DNA of 64,000 bases, from assembly GCA_021401465.1 (NCBI GenBank), contig JADDMT010000016.1:361231-425230 (forward strand). Direction: 5' to 3'. This DNA comes from Teratosphaeria epicoccoides. Taxonomy: Eukaryota; Ascomycota; Dothideomycetes; Mycosphaerellales; Teratosphaeriaceae. Below, one piece after another: positions 8,006-18,299 of this stretch (position 1 is the stretch's first letter; each line of letters starts with the position of its first letter). The position numbers and the translations under genes are program-made. The notes under the pieces are model-generated. The model did not search any database. It had not been told where the DNA came from and worked only from the letters and a program-made list of their open reading frames with translations.

Positions 8006-11000
8006 TAGATTCAGGATGTACTGGAATCTTCATGACGCCCAAGTTCGCCAGGACAGCTAGGATAAAGCTACAGGCGAAAACGAATGCTTTCTCGCTACAA
8101 GCGATCGATAGAAAGCCGGTCACGTACAACCAAGGAATAGTTGACGAGGAGACCGAGATGATGCCTCTGCGGATAGGACGCTACTAAGAGATGCTCTAGT
8201 TCGACATCACGGAGTCGCTAGGCTCGGATGTAGTACTAGGGTTACTATGGCTAAGGAACGCTAACCCCTATATCGACTAGAAGAATAAGAGGATCTAGTT
8301 CCTAGAACTCTCAAGATCGATACCTCTACCTGTAGTGCACGACGCACTAGGCAAGATCGAAATATGTGCTATGACTTCAAGCGAGATAGTAGCCGCCATC
8401 AAGGATCCAGAACAGGAAGTGCACGTCCTATAGGTCAAAGCAACGCAATCGGAAGTCAGGGTCGAATTTACAGTTCCCGATGAGTATAAAGAGTTCGCTA
8501 CTCTTTTCGAGGAAGAACCCGACCAAGAAGCTCTGCCAGAACACTAGGAGTAGGACTACGGGATACCCTTACTCCCTGGCAAGACACTGACGAAGCAATC
8601 AGTTCGCCTGTTATCAGCAGCGAAACTAGAGATTCTCCGGAAATACCTAGAAGACAACCTCCGGAAAGGCTTCATTTGCGAGTCGCAGTCCCCGGCTGGA
8701 TATCCGATCCTGTTTGTGCCTAAGGGGGAAGATGACTGGCGACTCTGCGTAGATTATCGTGGATTAAATGACATCATGATAAAGAATAGTTATCCGCTTC
8801 CTTTGCTCTCGGAATTGCAGGACCGCCTACAAGGAGCAATGTAGTTCTCGAAGTTCGACATACCTAGAGCGTATAATCGAATTCGAATTAAGGAAGGCGA
8901 AGAATAGAAGACCGCGTTCCGAACTAGGTTCGGGTACTACGAGTACATAGTCATGCCATTTAGGTTGACAAACGCCCTGGCTACATGGCAGGCATTTATC
9001 AACAATGTGCTACGAGAGTACCTCGACGTCTTTGTAGTTGTATACCTAGACGACATCCTCGTCTATTCCCGGACGATCGAAGAACATAGGACTCACGTAC
9101 GCAAGGTACTTTAGAAACTCCAGGACTACCGACTAAAGGTCAAGCCGTAGAAGAGCGAGTTTCATAAGCAGGAAGTACAATTCCTTAGCTACGTAGTAGC
9201 ATGGAATGGAATCAAGATGGACACCAAGAAAGTCTAGGTCGTAAAAGAGTAGCCTACGCCGACTAATGTTAAGGAAGTACAGTCCTTCCTTAGATTCGCT
9301 AACTTCTACAGGAGATTTGTGGCAAACTATTCGAAGATCACGGCACTACTTACGACTCTTACGACAAAGGATACACTATTCGTATAGGACGACGCCTAAC
9401 GGAATGCCTTCGAGGAACTCAAGCGACGATTTACAGATCAGCCGATCTTACTTGTGTTCGACCTGGATAAGCCTATCACAGTCGAAACAGATGCCTCCGA
9501 CGTAGCACTCGGGGCATGCTTGAGTCAACTAGGACCGAGTAGACGACTACAGCTAGTCGCCTACTACTCGAGGAAATTGTCTGGACCGGAACTCTGATAT
9601 GACGTCCACGACAAAGAACTTCTAGCCATAGTAGACGCCTACAAGGCCTGGCGGGTCTACTTAGAAGGTTCTAAGCACTAGGTCACAGTCTACACAGACC
9701 ATGAGAACTTGCGATACTTCACAACGACGAAAGAGTTAAACTGACGACAGGTTCGGTAGAGCGAGGAGCTCTCTAGTTTTAACTGCAAGATCGTCTATCG
9801 CAAGGGGACTGACAACGCACGCGCCGATGCACTTAGCCGCCAGACGGACTACATGAAGGGCGTGAAGCGGGAGAAACATGCTGTTCTCCAGGAAAATAGC
9901 GATGGCACGCTAGGAGTCAACCGACTCGCGGCCACGACTGTCACATAGACTAGTAGGTTTCAGGACGACCTGAAGAACGCCCTAATCCATGACCTAACCG
10001 CACTCGCTGTCCGCGACGACATTGATGGACAGGAGGATTAGGAAGACGAAGACGGAATCCTTCTGTTTCAAGGATTAGTATACATGCTAACGTCTTTACG
10101 ATCGGAACTACTACGCCTCTGACACGACGTACCTCAGGCAGGACACCCGGGAGTGTCTAAAATGAAGCAAATTCTCCGACAAGAATATTACTTCCCTAGG
10201 ATGAGCAAGGCAATCGAGGACTACGTCCGTCGATGTGTGACTTGCCGACGAAGTAAGCACGACTGTCACAGACCGTATAGGCTACTACGACCACTAAAGG
10301 TGCCTTAACGGCCATGGGAATCGCTCGCTATGGATTTTATCGTCAAACTACCTCAGTCGAGAGAACCCGCGACTAATGAGTTCTTCGACGGGATCATGGT
10401 AGTAGTCGACCGATTCACCAAGTTCGGGAAATTTATCCCTTACCGCGAAGACTTCAAGACTGAAGATATCGCGCATGTCTTCATCAAATGGGTAGTGGCA
10501 TTACACGGCATGCTACAGGACCTAGTAACGGATCGAGGATCCGTGTTTACCTCTAACTTCTAGAGAGCCCTGATGAGACAATTCCAGGTCAAACATCGAT
10601 TAAGTACTTCCTTCTACCCTTAGACGGATAGACAGACAGAACGCCTAAATTAGACGTTAGAACAGTACCTTCGATCCTATGTTAATAGGGACTAGAACAA
10701 CTAGGTAGAGTTGTTGCTAATGGCACAGCTCGCGTATAATAGTACGCCAGCAGAGTCGACAGGACTCTCGCCATTTCAGATGGCGTATAGATCAGCTATA
10801 GAAGACATTCTAGACGTCTTAGCTAGTGATCCGAACCTAGCAGCACTCGGACGAGTAGAACATCTACGCCGACTGCAAACAGAAGCACGACTCGACCTGC
10901 AGTTCTATTAGCAGAACATGGCACGGTACGCGAATCGTAAGAGAATTAAGGGACTAATTCTAAAGGAGGGGGACAAGGTGTATCTCCTCTGCCGTCACAT

Positions 11001-11463
11001 CAAATCGGACAAACCGAGTAAAAAACTAGACGCTGTAAAACTAGGACCATTCAGGATCAAGGCTAAGACGGGACCAGTCAATTTTGAATTACAGCTACCC
11101 GAGCAGATGAGAGTACACCCTGTGTTCCATGTCTCTCTGCTAGAACAAGCAGCGCCGGACGCCGCACTGTAATCAGAACCCTTACTACTCGACCCTGAAG
11201 TAGAAGAACCGGAGTACTCTGTCGAAAGGATTATCGACACTCGCTGGCAGGACGGACAGCGACAGTACTTAGTAAAATGGGAAGGATATAGGAGTAACGA
11301 GAACACCTGGGAACCCCTAGAACACCTGCGAAACTGTTAGCAAAAGATACGAAGTTTCGAGAAAGGAACGAACCTAGGAAGAAGATCCTAAGCCACGACT
11401 AGACTCCTGCGGGACGCCGTCGACCGGCTCGGCTATCACGCCATCCAGGAAACCCTAATATGA
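7873..11463 (+). pseudogene. T1-A pol: protease, RT, RNase H, integrase, chromodomain (RIP-inactivated)
   Basis: Domains in order: retropepsin with LIDSGCTG (Asp codon 8008); RT with LCVDYRGLND and YLDD at 9043-9054; RNase H with TDASDVALG, DKELLAIV and ADALSR; integrase zinc finger (H near 10120, CVTC near 10238) and catalytic triad D 10333, D 10531, E 10639, which gives exactly 35 residues between the second Asp and the Glu; GPY/F-like KLGPFRI; and a C-terminal chromodomain (YSVERIIDTRW...YLVKWEGY...NTWEPLEHL, near 11210-11335). Chromodomains of this class are thought to steer integration to methylated-histone chromatin. Stops are nearly all TAG at Gln or Trp positions. The TGA at 11461 is CGA in T1-B and T1-D, so the original frame ran further and overlapped the antisense gene. 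Confidence 0.93.
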
Positions 11464-12006
11464 GGAGTTAGCGAAACCCTCCATTGCGCTCCATGTCGTA
11501 GGACTAAGAGCGAGACCCGCGGAAGGATCTAGGTTAAGAAGAAACCCGGCCTGCGCAAGAGCTTGTTCCTCGGCCTCCTCCTCCCTGATCTCGCGCTCCT
11601 CGAGAGCGCGACTATCTTCGACCTCCCGGTCGACTGCGTCTAACTGTTTTCGAAGACGCATCTCCTTCGCATGCGCCTCTAGCATCTTCTACGAAGCTTC
11701 GGCTAGGACTACCTTCGCACGATCGAGATCGGCAATTAGTCTTTTCCGCTAATCGCCTAACTTCTTCTATTCGACCTCTGTCACCTTCGCGTCGCAACTC
11801 CGACAGTTGCTAAAGTGACATTGCGAACATTTCCCTAAGGAAATGTGTACCCGACAGACGAGCTTTAGCTCTTGACACCAAGTACAGGACTTCATGCTGT
11901 CCTGGCCCTGACGATAGATTCGATTCGCGCGGCGTTTGCGTTTCTGCGTTGAAGGGGCGTCAGTGTCTAGAATGACACAAGGCAGTGATGTAGAAAGAGA
12001 AGACAT
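11455..12006 (-). pseudogene. T1-A antisense gene: Zn2Cys6-like cluster plus coiled coil
   Basis: A frame opposite to pol, 552 nt, from ATG at 12006 to TAG at 11455. Residues 22-29 are basic (KRKRR). Cysteines at 41, 44, 51, 60, 63 and 71 have spacing CX2CX6CX8CX2CX7C, which fits the fungal Zn(II)2Cys6 consensus; the first loop lacks the usual run of basic residues, so DNA binding is uncertain. From about residue 80 to 150 the sequence is charged and heptad-like (KEMRLRKQLDAVDREVED), a likely coiled coil. The C-terminus has LALSPTTWSAM, shared with the T3-B antisense protein. Only a few TAG codons interrupt it and the cysteine region is intact. The start lies 80 nt from the 3' LTR, so a promoter in that LTR is likely. 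T1-B and T1-C carry the same frame at exactly the same length. Function is inferred only from spacing and architecture. Confidence 0.75.
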
Positions 12007-12071
12007 CACAGTTTAAAAGAAGAAACAAGAGAAACCCCGCACTAATGAGGTAGCTTAGGGACGAGCTAGAC

Positions 12072-12085
12072 TAAGAGGGGGATAG
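12072..12085 (+). other. T1-A polypurine tract
   Basis: AAGAGGGGGATAG directly precedes the 3' LTR, the normal primer position for plus-strand DNA synthesis. The same tract precedes the 3' LTR of T1-D. Confidence 0.85.
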
Positions 12086-12575
12086 TGTCATAAGTGTCAG
12101 GAGTACTGTCTAGAGTACTATAGGATACAGGATCATGTAGGTCCTAAGTGCTATAAGTCATAGTACCGTCATAGGAGTACTATGAGTTATAGGCATAGTC
12201 ATAGAAGAAAGGATCTGTCACGTGAGGGCAGATCCCCGGATCTGTAGGGTTAGTCTACAGATCCATAGGCTTGCAAGGAAGAAGGGATCTGTCACGTGAT
12301 AATAGAACCTTGGATCTGTGGGGTTAGTCTACAGATCTACAGACACGGATCTGTCGGGTCTGTCGACAGATCTAACAGAGCTGCTCTGTCACTCTCTAGT
12401 ATATAGGGGTAGCTTTAGGACAGGCAGTTAGGAGCTTCGTGCTTAATCTCAATTTAATCCTCTCTTGCTTAGAGGAGAGTCAGTTACAAGGTCAACTGCT
12501 ATTGTCGATATTCTTCACAGCTCCCGAGTCTAACACCTAGTCACCTTCCTGCTATCGGCACCTACCCTTATGACA
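12086..12575 (+). repeat. T1-A 3' LTR
   Basis: 490 bp with TGTCATAAG start and CCTTATGACA end, colinear with the 5' LTR. Examples of RIP-type differences are CCGG to CTAG near 12111 and GAGTCAT to GAGTTAT. It is directly followed by T2 pol sequence. Confidence 0.93.
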
Positions 12576-13169
12576 CTAGCTGCCGCGGAATTAGCGCGGC
12601 GTATACGCGAGGTATATTCAGTGCTAATAGAACACTAGAAAAAGGCCTCAGAATCCTAGATGAAACATAATAACGCCTATGCTAAACTGATGTAGTACGC
12701 GGTTAGTACGAAGGTATTACTGTTAACAAAGAATCTTAAGCTAAAACTTCTAAGTAAGAAGATGACGCCAAGGTTCGTCGGACCCTTCTAGATACGCGAC
12801 GCAATAGGCTCGCAGGCATACTAGCTATCGTTGCTATTATCGTATTATGTGCATGACGTCTTCTACGTATCTCTACTCGAACTATAGGTATAGCGCGAGG
12901 GCGAAGAGCCTGCGGACCTAATGCTAGTAGCAGAAGAGAACGAAGAGTAGGAAGTCAAGGGTATTAAGGACAGTATGTAGCGTAAAGGCGCAACATACTA
13001 TCTAGTGAAGTAGAAAGGATACCTACCTAAGTACACATAATAGGTTCTAGCTAAGGACTACAAGAACGCTCTAGAAGCTATTCGTGAATTTGAAGAGTAG
13101 AGGAGGCGTAAGCAGGGCTTAAGAAGGTCGATTTGTAGGAAGATGAGAGTTTCGGAGCAGAATTCTTGA
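12576..13169 (+). pseudogene. T2-A pol C-terminus: integrase tail and chromodomain
   Basis: Reads VLLLTKNLKLKLLSKKMTP then a GPF motif (integrase GPY/F module), VHDVFYVSLLEL, and a chromodomain-like YYLVKxKGYLPKYT segment near 12990-13040, where x is a TAG at an expected Trp. A TGA at 13167 probably ends pol. Stops are TAG at Gln and Trp positions. The same region in reverse orientation is at 63205-63684 in T2-C. Confidence 0.85.
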
Positions 13170-13310
13170 CATGTGTATGTAGCGCATAATGCGCGAAGTA
13201 ACAACGAGAAGCAAACGCCCTACTTATACATCATTAATGCCTAAAGGCATACCTAGAAAAAAACCTAAGGAGAACAAGAGACATGCTTAGATTAGCTTCG
13301 TAGCTAATAC

Positions 13311-14757
13311 TTAGCGACTACTAGTTAAGGGCTTCCTGACTAAACCCGAAGTAGAAGAGTCTTTCTTGTTATAGTACGCTAGGGACTACCTACCTACACG
13401 GGGTCTACTAAACACCCTGAAGTGACTATGAGTAATAGGAGTAGTAACGCCATAAAGAGAGGCTAGCATCTTCTTCTTTAGTAGGTTGCGAGAGAGCTCG
13501 TCTTTAGAGCCTATAGTAGCTAGAGAGCTAGCGACATCTTTACTACGCCTAGTCGCAATAACTACCTTATCCTTAGCATTAGAAGGCGAAGAGACTTAGG
13601 CGCGCTTGCGGCTATTGCGCTTAGCCCTCGAGATTATCTTGCGCTTCTTGACATAAGTGTCGACTACATCATTAGACTTAGTGTCCCCCTTAGGCGTAAC
13701 CGGTATGGCGACACTATAGCGCGAAGGGATCACGTTAGGACCGAAGCTATCCTAGACGACGTTATCCTCCTCATCCTTTGACATCCGGCCTAGAGGCTTG
13801 TACCTTGGCGTCTTAGCGGACGTAGTGCGGATTACAAGCAGGGAAGGTTTAGCTTCCTTGTCGCTAACCTAAATTTCGACCCTAGCCTTCTTCTTCTTCT
13901 TAGATAGTAGTGTCGAGGCAGCGTAGGCAGCGGCGCTATAATGTGTTAGCTGTACGCACGTAACAGGGTTCGAGTAAGTAACTTACGGCTTAGTCCTTAG
14001 GACCGGCTTAGAGGCAGGCTGCCTCTTAGTACGGCGCTAGGGCGTGGCCTTAGCGGCAGGAACAGTGAATTGCTTAATAACCTTCTTGCGGATTACTTGC
14101 GTCTTGAAGTCATTGTTAATAGAGGCAAGGGCCCTAAGTTGCTAACGCTAGCGGCTAGTCGGATATTTCTTAACGCTAACGTTAGCCTAGCGGAGAAAGT
14201 CAGCATTTATACTTAGAGGGTACCTGTACTATATGCGTACTATGGCGAAGGTATCAACCCTAACAGTTAGTACCTTCAAGATCTTCTAGACTAAGTCTGC
14301 AATTAGACCTAGACAAACGTTTTCGCCTGTTAGTAGAGAGTCGAAGTAAATACCGCTATAAGAATAGTTAGTAGTCGCAGTGAAGCACGAGAGGGCGCTA
14401 AGCAGGTAGGCGAGTACCTTTAGTAACCCCCTTGTTGCGTGTACTCTAGAAGTCATCGATATTACAGCAGAGCTAGTTGTACTTGCCGTATACCTCTTTA
14501 GGGAGGTCTTGGCATTTTTGATGCTTGCTATTATAGTTAACATAATTGCAGTAGACACTACCCTCATTAAATCTGCTGACGTAGATCTTAGCTACGCTTC
14601 AGTTAGTATAAGCTATACATACCTCGCGGGTAGGGGACGCCTTACTAACACGCAGAGGAGAGATGTGTGTAGCTTGGCTACTAAGGTTGTCAAGGCATCG
14701 TTAACATGAGCGACAGTCGCAGGTAGAGCAAGTAGCGTCGAACTTAGTCTGCAGCAT
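13311..14757 (-). pseudogene. T2-A antisense gene: cysteine-rich N-terminus and lysine-rich C-terminus
   Basis: Starts at ATG 14757 (MLQTKFDATCS) and runs against pol for about 480 codons. The N-terminus has a compact cluster (CSTCDCRSC then CLDN; spacing CX2CXCX2CX2C). A second Cys/His patch follows (CNYVNYNSKHQKC). The middle is helical (LLTGENVCLGLIADLV) and the C-terminal half is strongly basic (SKKKKKAR, VKKRKIISRAKR, LLKKKML), suggesting nuclear or nucleic-acid binding. T2-B and T2-C carry the same gene. T2-A lacks a segment of about 46 nt near 14418 that is present in the other two, which shifts the frame. I recognise no family and the end is approximate. Confidence 0.65.
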
Positions 14758-15566
14758 ATAAGCTATTATTACTAGGATGAGTCGATTAATCTTGATTGAT
14801 TGATTAAAGAAGAAGGAGCTCTAGTTTGGACCCGCAGACATAGCGAGGCGCAAGCTAAGCGAAATAGAAGCAGAGGTCGATGTTAGTGTTTTAGAACAGG
14901 AAGTTTAGGAAAGCAGCAAGGTTTTTATACCCTTTGACAGCCCCCCCCTATTACCTACTACAACTGTTAAGCTAGTAACTTGAACTACATGCGTAGAGTA
15001 CCTACCTTTAGTTAACTTACAAGGGGACTAAATGATGCAAGAACGGATAACGCGGCTATTATGCATGTACGCTAACTACACTCGTGCTAGTCTACTAGCA
15101 TGAAAATGTAGCGAGACCCGCGCTAGGAGTACGCTCCTGCTGTTTTAAGCGGTACGCGTAGAGCGTCCGCGTACATTCCTACTACCCTAAGGTTCTGCAA
15201 CATGTTCTTCACAGTCACGACTAAATAGGGACATCCAAGCTACTTAGCAAGGCTAGCGCGCATGCTTGCCCTACTATTTCAAAGATTGACTAAAGTACAT
15301 ACTCGTGGTTTCCTAATATCTCGATCTGCATATAAAGCGAAGGTATTACGAAGCTGCCTAGCATGTGCCAGATTGAAACCTGCCTAAGTTAGTAGCCTCC
15401 GCCCCGTACTCGCTACGAAGGTGTTAAGGTATACGCATAACACATGTTACATAGGCTATCTACCTATTTACTCTTACGTAGTGTAAGCGTGCTACATCCT
15501 ATACCCTATATGTTCCGCGTGTATTACTTAGTAAGGCTAGGGACATCCTCATAGGAGGAGGGGTAA
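14758..15566. other. Noncoding region between T2 antisense gene and 3' LTR
   Basis: About 800 bp with no readable domain. It lies upstream of the antisense ATG and so should hold its promoter and leader. The same stretch is kept in T2-B (35143-35945) and T2-C (47001-47807), which argues for a role. The polypurine tract AGGAGGAGGGGTAA ends at 15566. Confidence 0.6.
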
Positions 15567-15926
15567 TGATACGGTTAATACTAGGGGGCTATTAGAGCTG
15601 CATAGGTTCCGATGCCTACCCTTAGCATGTAGTGACCCTACTATACATAGTAAGGGGGTCCTTCGTACATATGTTAGCTTATATGTTGTCTAAGTAGGAT
15701 TAATAGTTAACGTAGGATGCCCCTACGTTGCTAACCCTACGATACCCCTATAGGGATAGGCTTAGACATGCTTTCCCTAATTAAGGGGCGTTAGGAGTTA
15801 TAAGTACCCTTAGCGCTACCTCTGCAATAAGCAGAAAGCAGCGCTGTCTTGTACCTATTAAAAGGTCGGATTACTCTGTCATACTACGAGATATTTTCAT
15901 ATCATATAGCATATATATCTATATTA
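15567..15926 (+). repeat. T2-A 3' LTR
   Basis: 360 bp, TGATACGGTTAATAC...CTATATTA. The terminal TATTA is read as TATCA changed by RIP, pairing with TGATA at the start. It contains TATAAG at 15799 and the AGAAAGCAG self-primer 34 nt later at 15833-15841. Confidence 0.85.
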
Positions 15927-17400
15927 AATAAGGGGACTAATAACCTAGCCGATAGGCCTTCTTGTCGCGCAGACTACGTACTAACTACGTAGGCGGCAAA
16001 CACGCTCCTCCTAACCCTGAATAAACTGTCGTTCTAGGGGCAGGAGGAAGAACAAGCTAATAACCTAATTGTTAATTACATCTAGGCTACATGCGTGTAG
16101 CGGGCAGAGAGCATAGAGCTCCTGCTCTGACCTAGAGAGTACTAACCCCTAATAACCCTGCTAGCCTTTATTTCCAAGGTAGTAACCTAGGAAGAGTCCC
16201 TAGTAAAGGACGTTTCAGAGAATGTAGAGACCCTGCTTTGCAAACTACAATTAGCCTTAGAGCGACCTGAAAGCACTAGTAAGGACTAGGAGTACAAGCA
16301 TAGCGTCTAGTATAAGGGCGATCGCATTTAGGTCCCGAATTATGAAGCATTAAAGACATAACTACTACGCTTACACTATAACGACCTGTTAGCTAGGCAC
16401 TTTAGGAGAGACTATACCCTCGCCTTATTATTACGGAAGTACTAGTAGCTAGATATTACAAAGGAGGTTAACGAATACGTCCGAAACTACTACACGTGCC
16501 AGATAATAAAGAGTAAGCGCTATCGTAGATATAGTAAGGCGTATGCTTTGCCCCTACCTAACAGGCTATAGTAAGAGATTACTATAGACTTTATTACAGA
16601 CCTGCCTCTAAGCAAGCTCTTTAGCTACGTATATGATGCTATCCTAGTAATTATCGACAGGTTCTCTAAGATAGTAATCTTCGTCCTAACTAACAAGACG
16701 TGTTCTAGCGTAGAGCTAGCGAACATTTACGCGAAGTCGTACGCTGTTTTAGCATGCTAGAAGGAGTACTCTTAGATCGTAGTAGTGTCTTTACTAGCTA
16801 ATACTAGAGTAACTTTACATGCAAAGCGTAACTAAAGTATAAGCTTAGCATAGCCTTTTATCTGTAAACTAAGGCTAGACTAAGCAAGCAAACTAGACCC
16901 TAGAATAGTACCTCTGTTATTACTATAATAAGGAACAAAATGACTAGGCTAAGTTGTTACTATAAGCCGAATATGCAAGCAACGCATGTAATAATGCTAC
17001 TACTAGTATGTTGCCTTTCTAGGTAGTATTAGGATTCTAGCCTTCCCTGACATTAGCGCCTTAGGACGAGTCTGCTAAAGGGAGGGTACTAGCTGCTATA
17101 GAGCGCGCGTATTAGTTGCGCGATATAACTAAAAGGCTTAAAGAGAATTAGTAACAGACAGTAAACTAGCAGGCAGAGTACTATGACGCGCGGCATAAGC
17201 GCCAAGCTTATTCGGTAGGAGATAAAGTGCTGTTATTAACTAAGAACTTGCGACTACTAGTGCTAAAGAAGAAGATAGCAGTGTTACTAACCTCGCTATT
17301 AACTAAGCCTCAAGAGGAATAGTTAAATCACATAGGGTAATTATTCTTTAGAGAGGCAATAGTAAACAGGAACTATGTAATCTAAATAGAACAAAGGTTG
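15927..17400 (+). pseudogene. Gypsy RNase H-integrase fragment related to T2
   Basis: From about 16260 a plus-strand integrase can be read: zinc-finger segment HYNDLLARHFRRDYT with YYTCQIIK (16360-16510), catalytic start IDFITDLPLS near 16588 and VIIDRFSK near 16650, then degenerate sequence and a tail with VGDKVLLLTKNLR near 17220. The first 330 bp are less certain linker sequence. Stops are RIP-type. It is the region deleted from T2-B, but it adjoins neither T2-A pol nor any LTR of its own, so it is a separate truncated copy. Confidence 0.65.
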
Positions 17401-17440
17401 AATTCTAATTAGTAAGATGACAATATGAGTTAAAATTAGT

Positions 17441-17752
17441 CTAAACTAGAGTCTATCCTGTCTTCCTATATACATAGGAAATATGTAGCTACTTGCTACG
17501 CTATATGTACTCGCCGTAGTACGCGCTTGCTCTAAGGTAAGCGCTTGCCATTATAAGCATATGCATATGCGTAAGCGCTTACTCCTTAGTAGTCTCTTCA
17601 TGTTATAAGCGCATGTATACTCCTCTGACTCATTCGAGTTACAGCGCTATCTGTCCTTCTTCTTTTAGCTTAGCTTGTCCTTTAGGATCATTTGACATTA
17701 AATGACACGCTGTAGTAGCTTCTGCTTACATGTCAGGATTCGATCCGTAATA
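17441..17752 (-). repeat. Probable 3' LTR of T3-A (outer end uncertain)
   Basis: Lies directly outside the T3-A polypurine tract and ends GTAATA, the reverse of a TGTTAC start with one RIP change. It has palindromes such as GTAAGCGCTTAC (17571-17582). It does not resemble the T3-B LTR beyond the first few bases. The outer end is not defined because no matching 5' LTR is present. Confidence 0.5.
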
Positions 17753-17837
17753 CTATCCCCCTTCTAGCCTAGCTTCGTCCTCAAAGCGTTTAAGTTATAA
17801 CATAAGCTAACCTCGCCTTTTCTTTTAGAGGTTAATA

Positions 17838-18203
17838 ATGTCTTCTTGTTAGAGTACTAACTGTCTAGCTCACTATCGCCGCATTCTTGCTAATCCTCTT
17901 CTAGCTCTCTAGCCTTGCGATTTCTGTTCTGAACAAGGTCGCTATTATATTTTCATTACTAACCTGTCCCTTATGCCTTGCGCTAGATGCGCCTGTTACA
18001 AGAGGGAGTATGTTACTTCCTTATAGGATAAGCTTGCATTAATTAGAACGAGAAGGTTCTTTCTGCGAATAACAAGCGCTTAAATGCGAAGATTGCTTGC
18101 GTTACTTAGGAGGTTAGTCCTTCGGAAAGTAGTAGTGTTCCTGACTTCTAAGAGCTTTCGTCTAGTCTCGAAGGATTAGAGTTCCTTCTCATTTTTCTTT
18201 TGA
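17838..18203 (+). pseudogene. T3-A antisense gene: Zn2Cys6-like protein
   Basis: Opposite to T3-A pol; ATG at 17838, 86 nt from the LTR, TGA at 18201. Around residues 27-58 it reads PCDFCSEQGRY then, after ten residues, PCARCACYKREY. Cys 27, 30, 48 and 51 plus Tyr at 37 and 58 fit CX2CX6CX10CX2CX6C if both Tyr codons (TAT) were Cys (TGT) before G-to-A RIP. The rest is rich in Arg and Leu (MRRLLALLRRLVLRK), probably helical. The segment PCDFC...PCARC resembles hypothetical proteins I recall from many ascomycete genomes; I cannot verify this here. Three TAG or TAA codons interrupt the frame. Confidence 0.65.
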
Positions 18204-18299
18204 AGATGTTGTAGGCTAGTCTTCTAATACGCAAGGAAATATATAATCGTAAGTCGTCGTTGTCAAATCAGGCAAGGAAATGAAATATGTAGCTTATCT

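Larger units (their letters stand above)
5558..12575 (+). mobile_element. T1-A, chromodomain Ty3/gypsy LTR retrotransposon (full length)
   Basis: 7,018 bp bounded by two 490-bp LTRs with TGTCAT...ATGACA ends. Order: 5' LTR, self-primer site, gag with a CCHC knuckle, -1 frame switch, protease, reverse transcriptase, RNase H, integrase, chromodomain, antisense Zn2Cys6-like gene, polypurine tract, 3' LTR. It is the least mutated T1 copy: RT keeps YLDD and integrase keeps DD35E, but many TAG and some TAA codons interrupt gag-pol, so it cannot be autonomous. No target-site duplication is visible: the left flank is a T1 LTR remnant and the right flank is T2 pol. Confidence 0.93.
12576..15926 (+). 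mobile_element. T2-A, 3' portion of a chromodomain gypsy element
   Basis: Contains the integrase C-terminus and chromodomain, the T2 antisense gene, a noncoding stretch, a polypurine tract and a 360-bp 3' LTR. The 5' part is missing at the T1-A border. The bases after its LTR are AATAA; the partner duplication is lost. Confidence 0.85.

Noticed and set aside
7908..8129. Repeated hydrophobic minus-strand frame opposite the T1 protease (also 30702 and 52881)
   Set aside because: Overlaps the retropepsin LIDSG region exactly in every T1 copy and has no conserved start context; it is a shadow of the protease.
14509..14709. Plus-strand small protein repeated at 34903 and 47856
   Set aside because: These frames are the reverse-strand shadow of the T2 antisense gene N-terminus; they lack protein features of their own.
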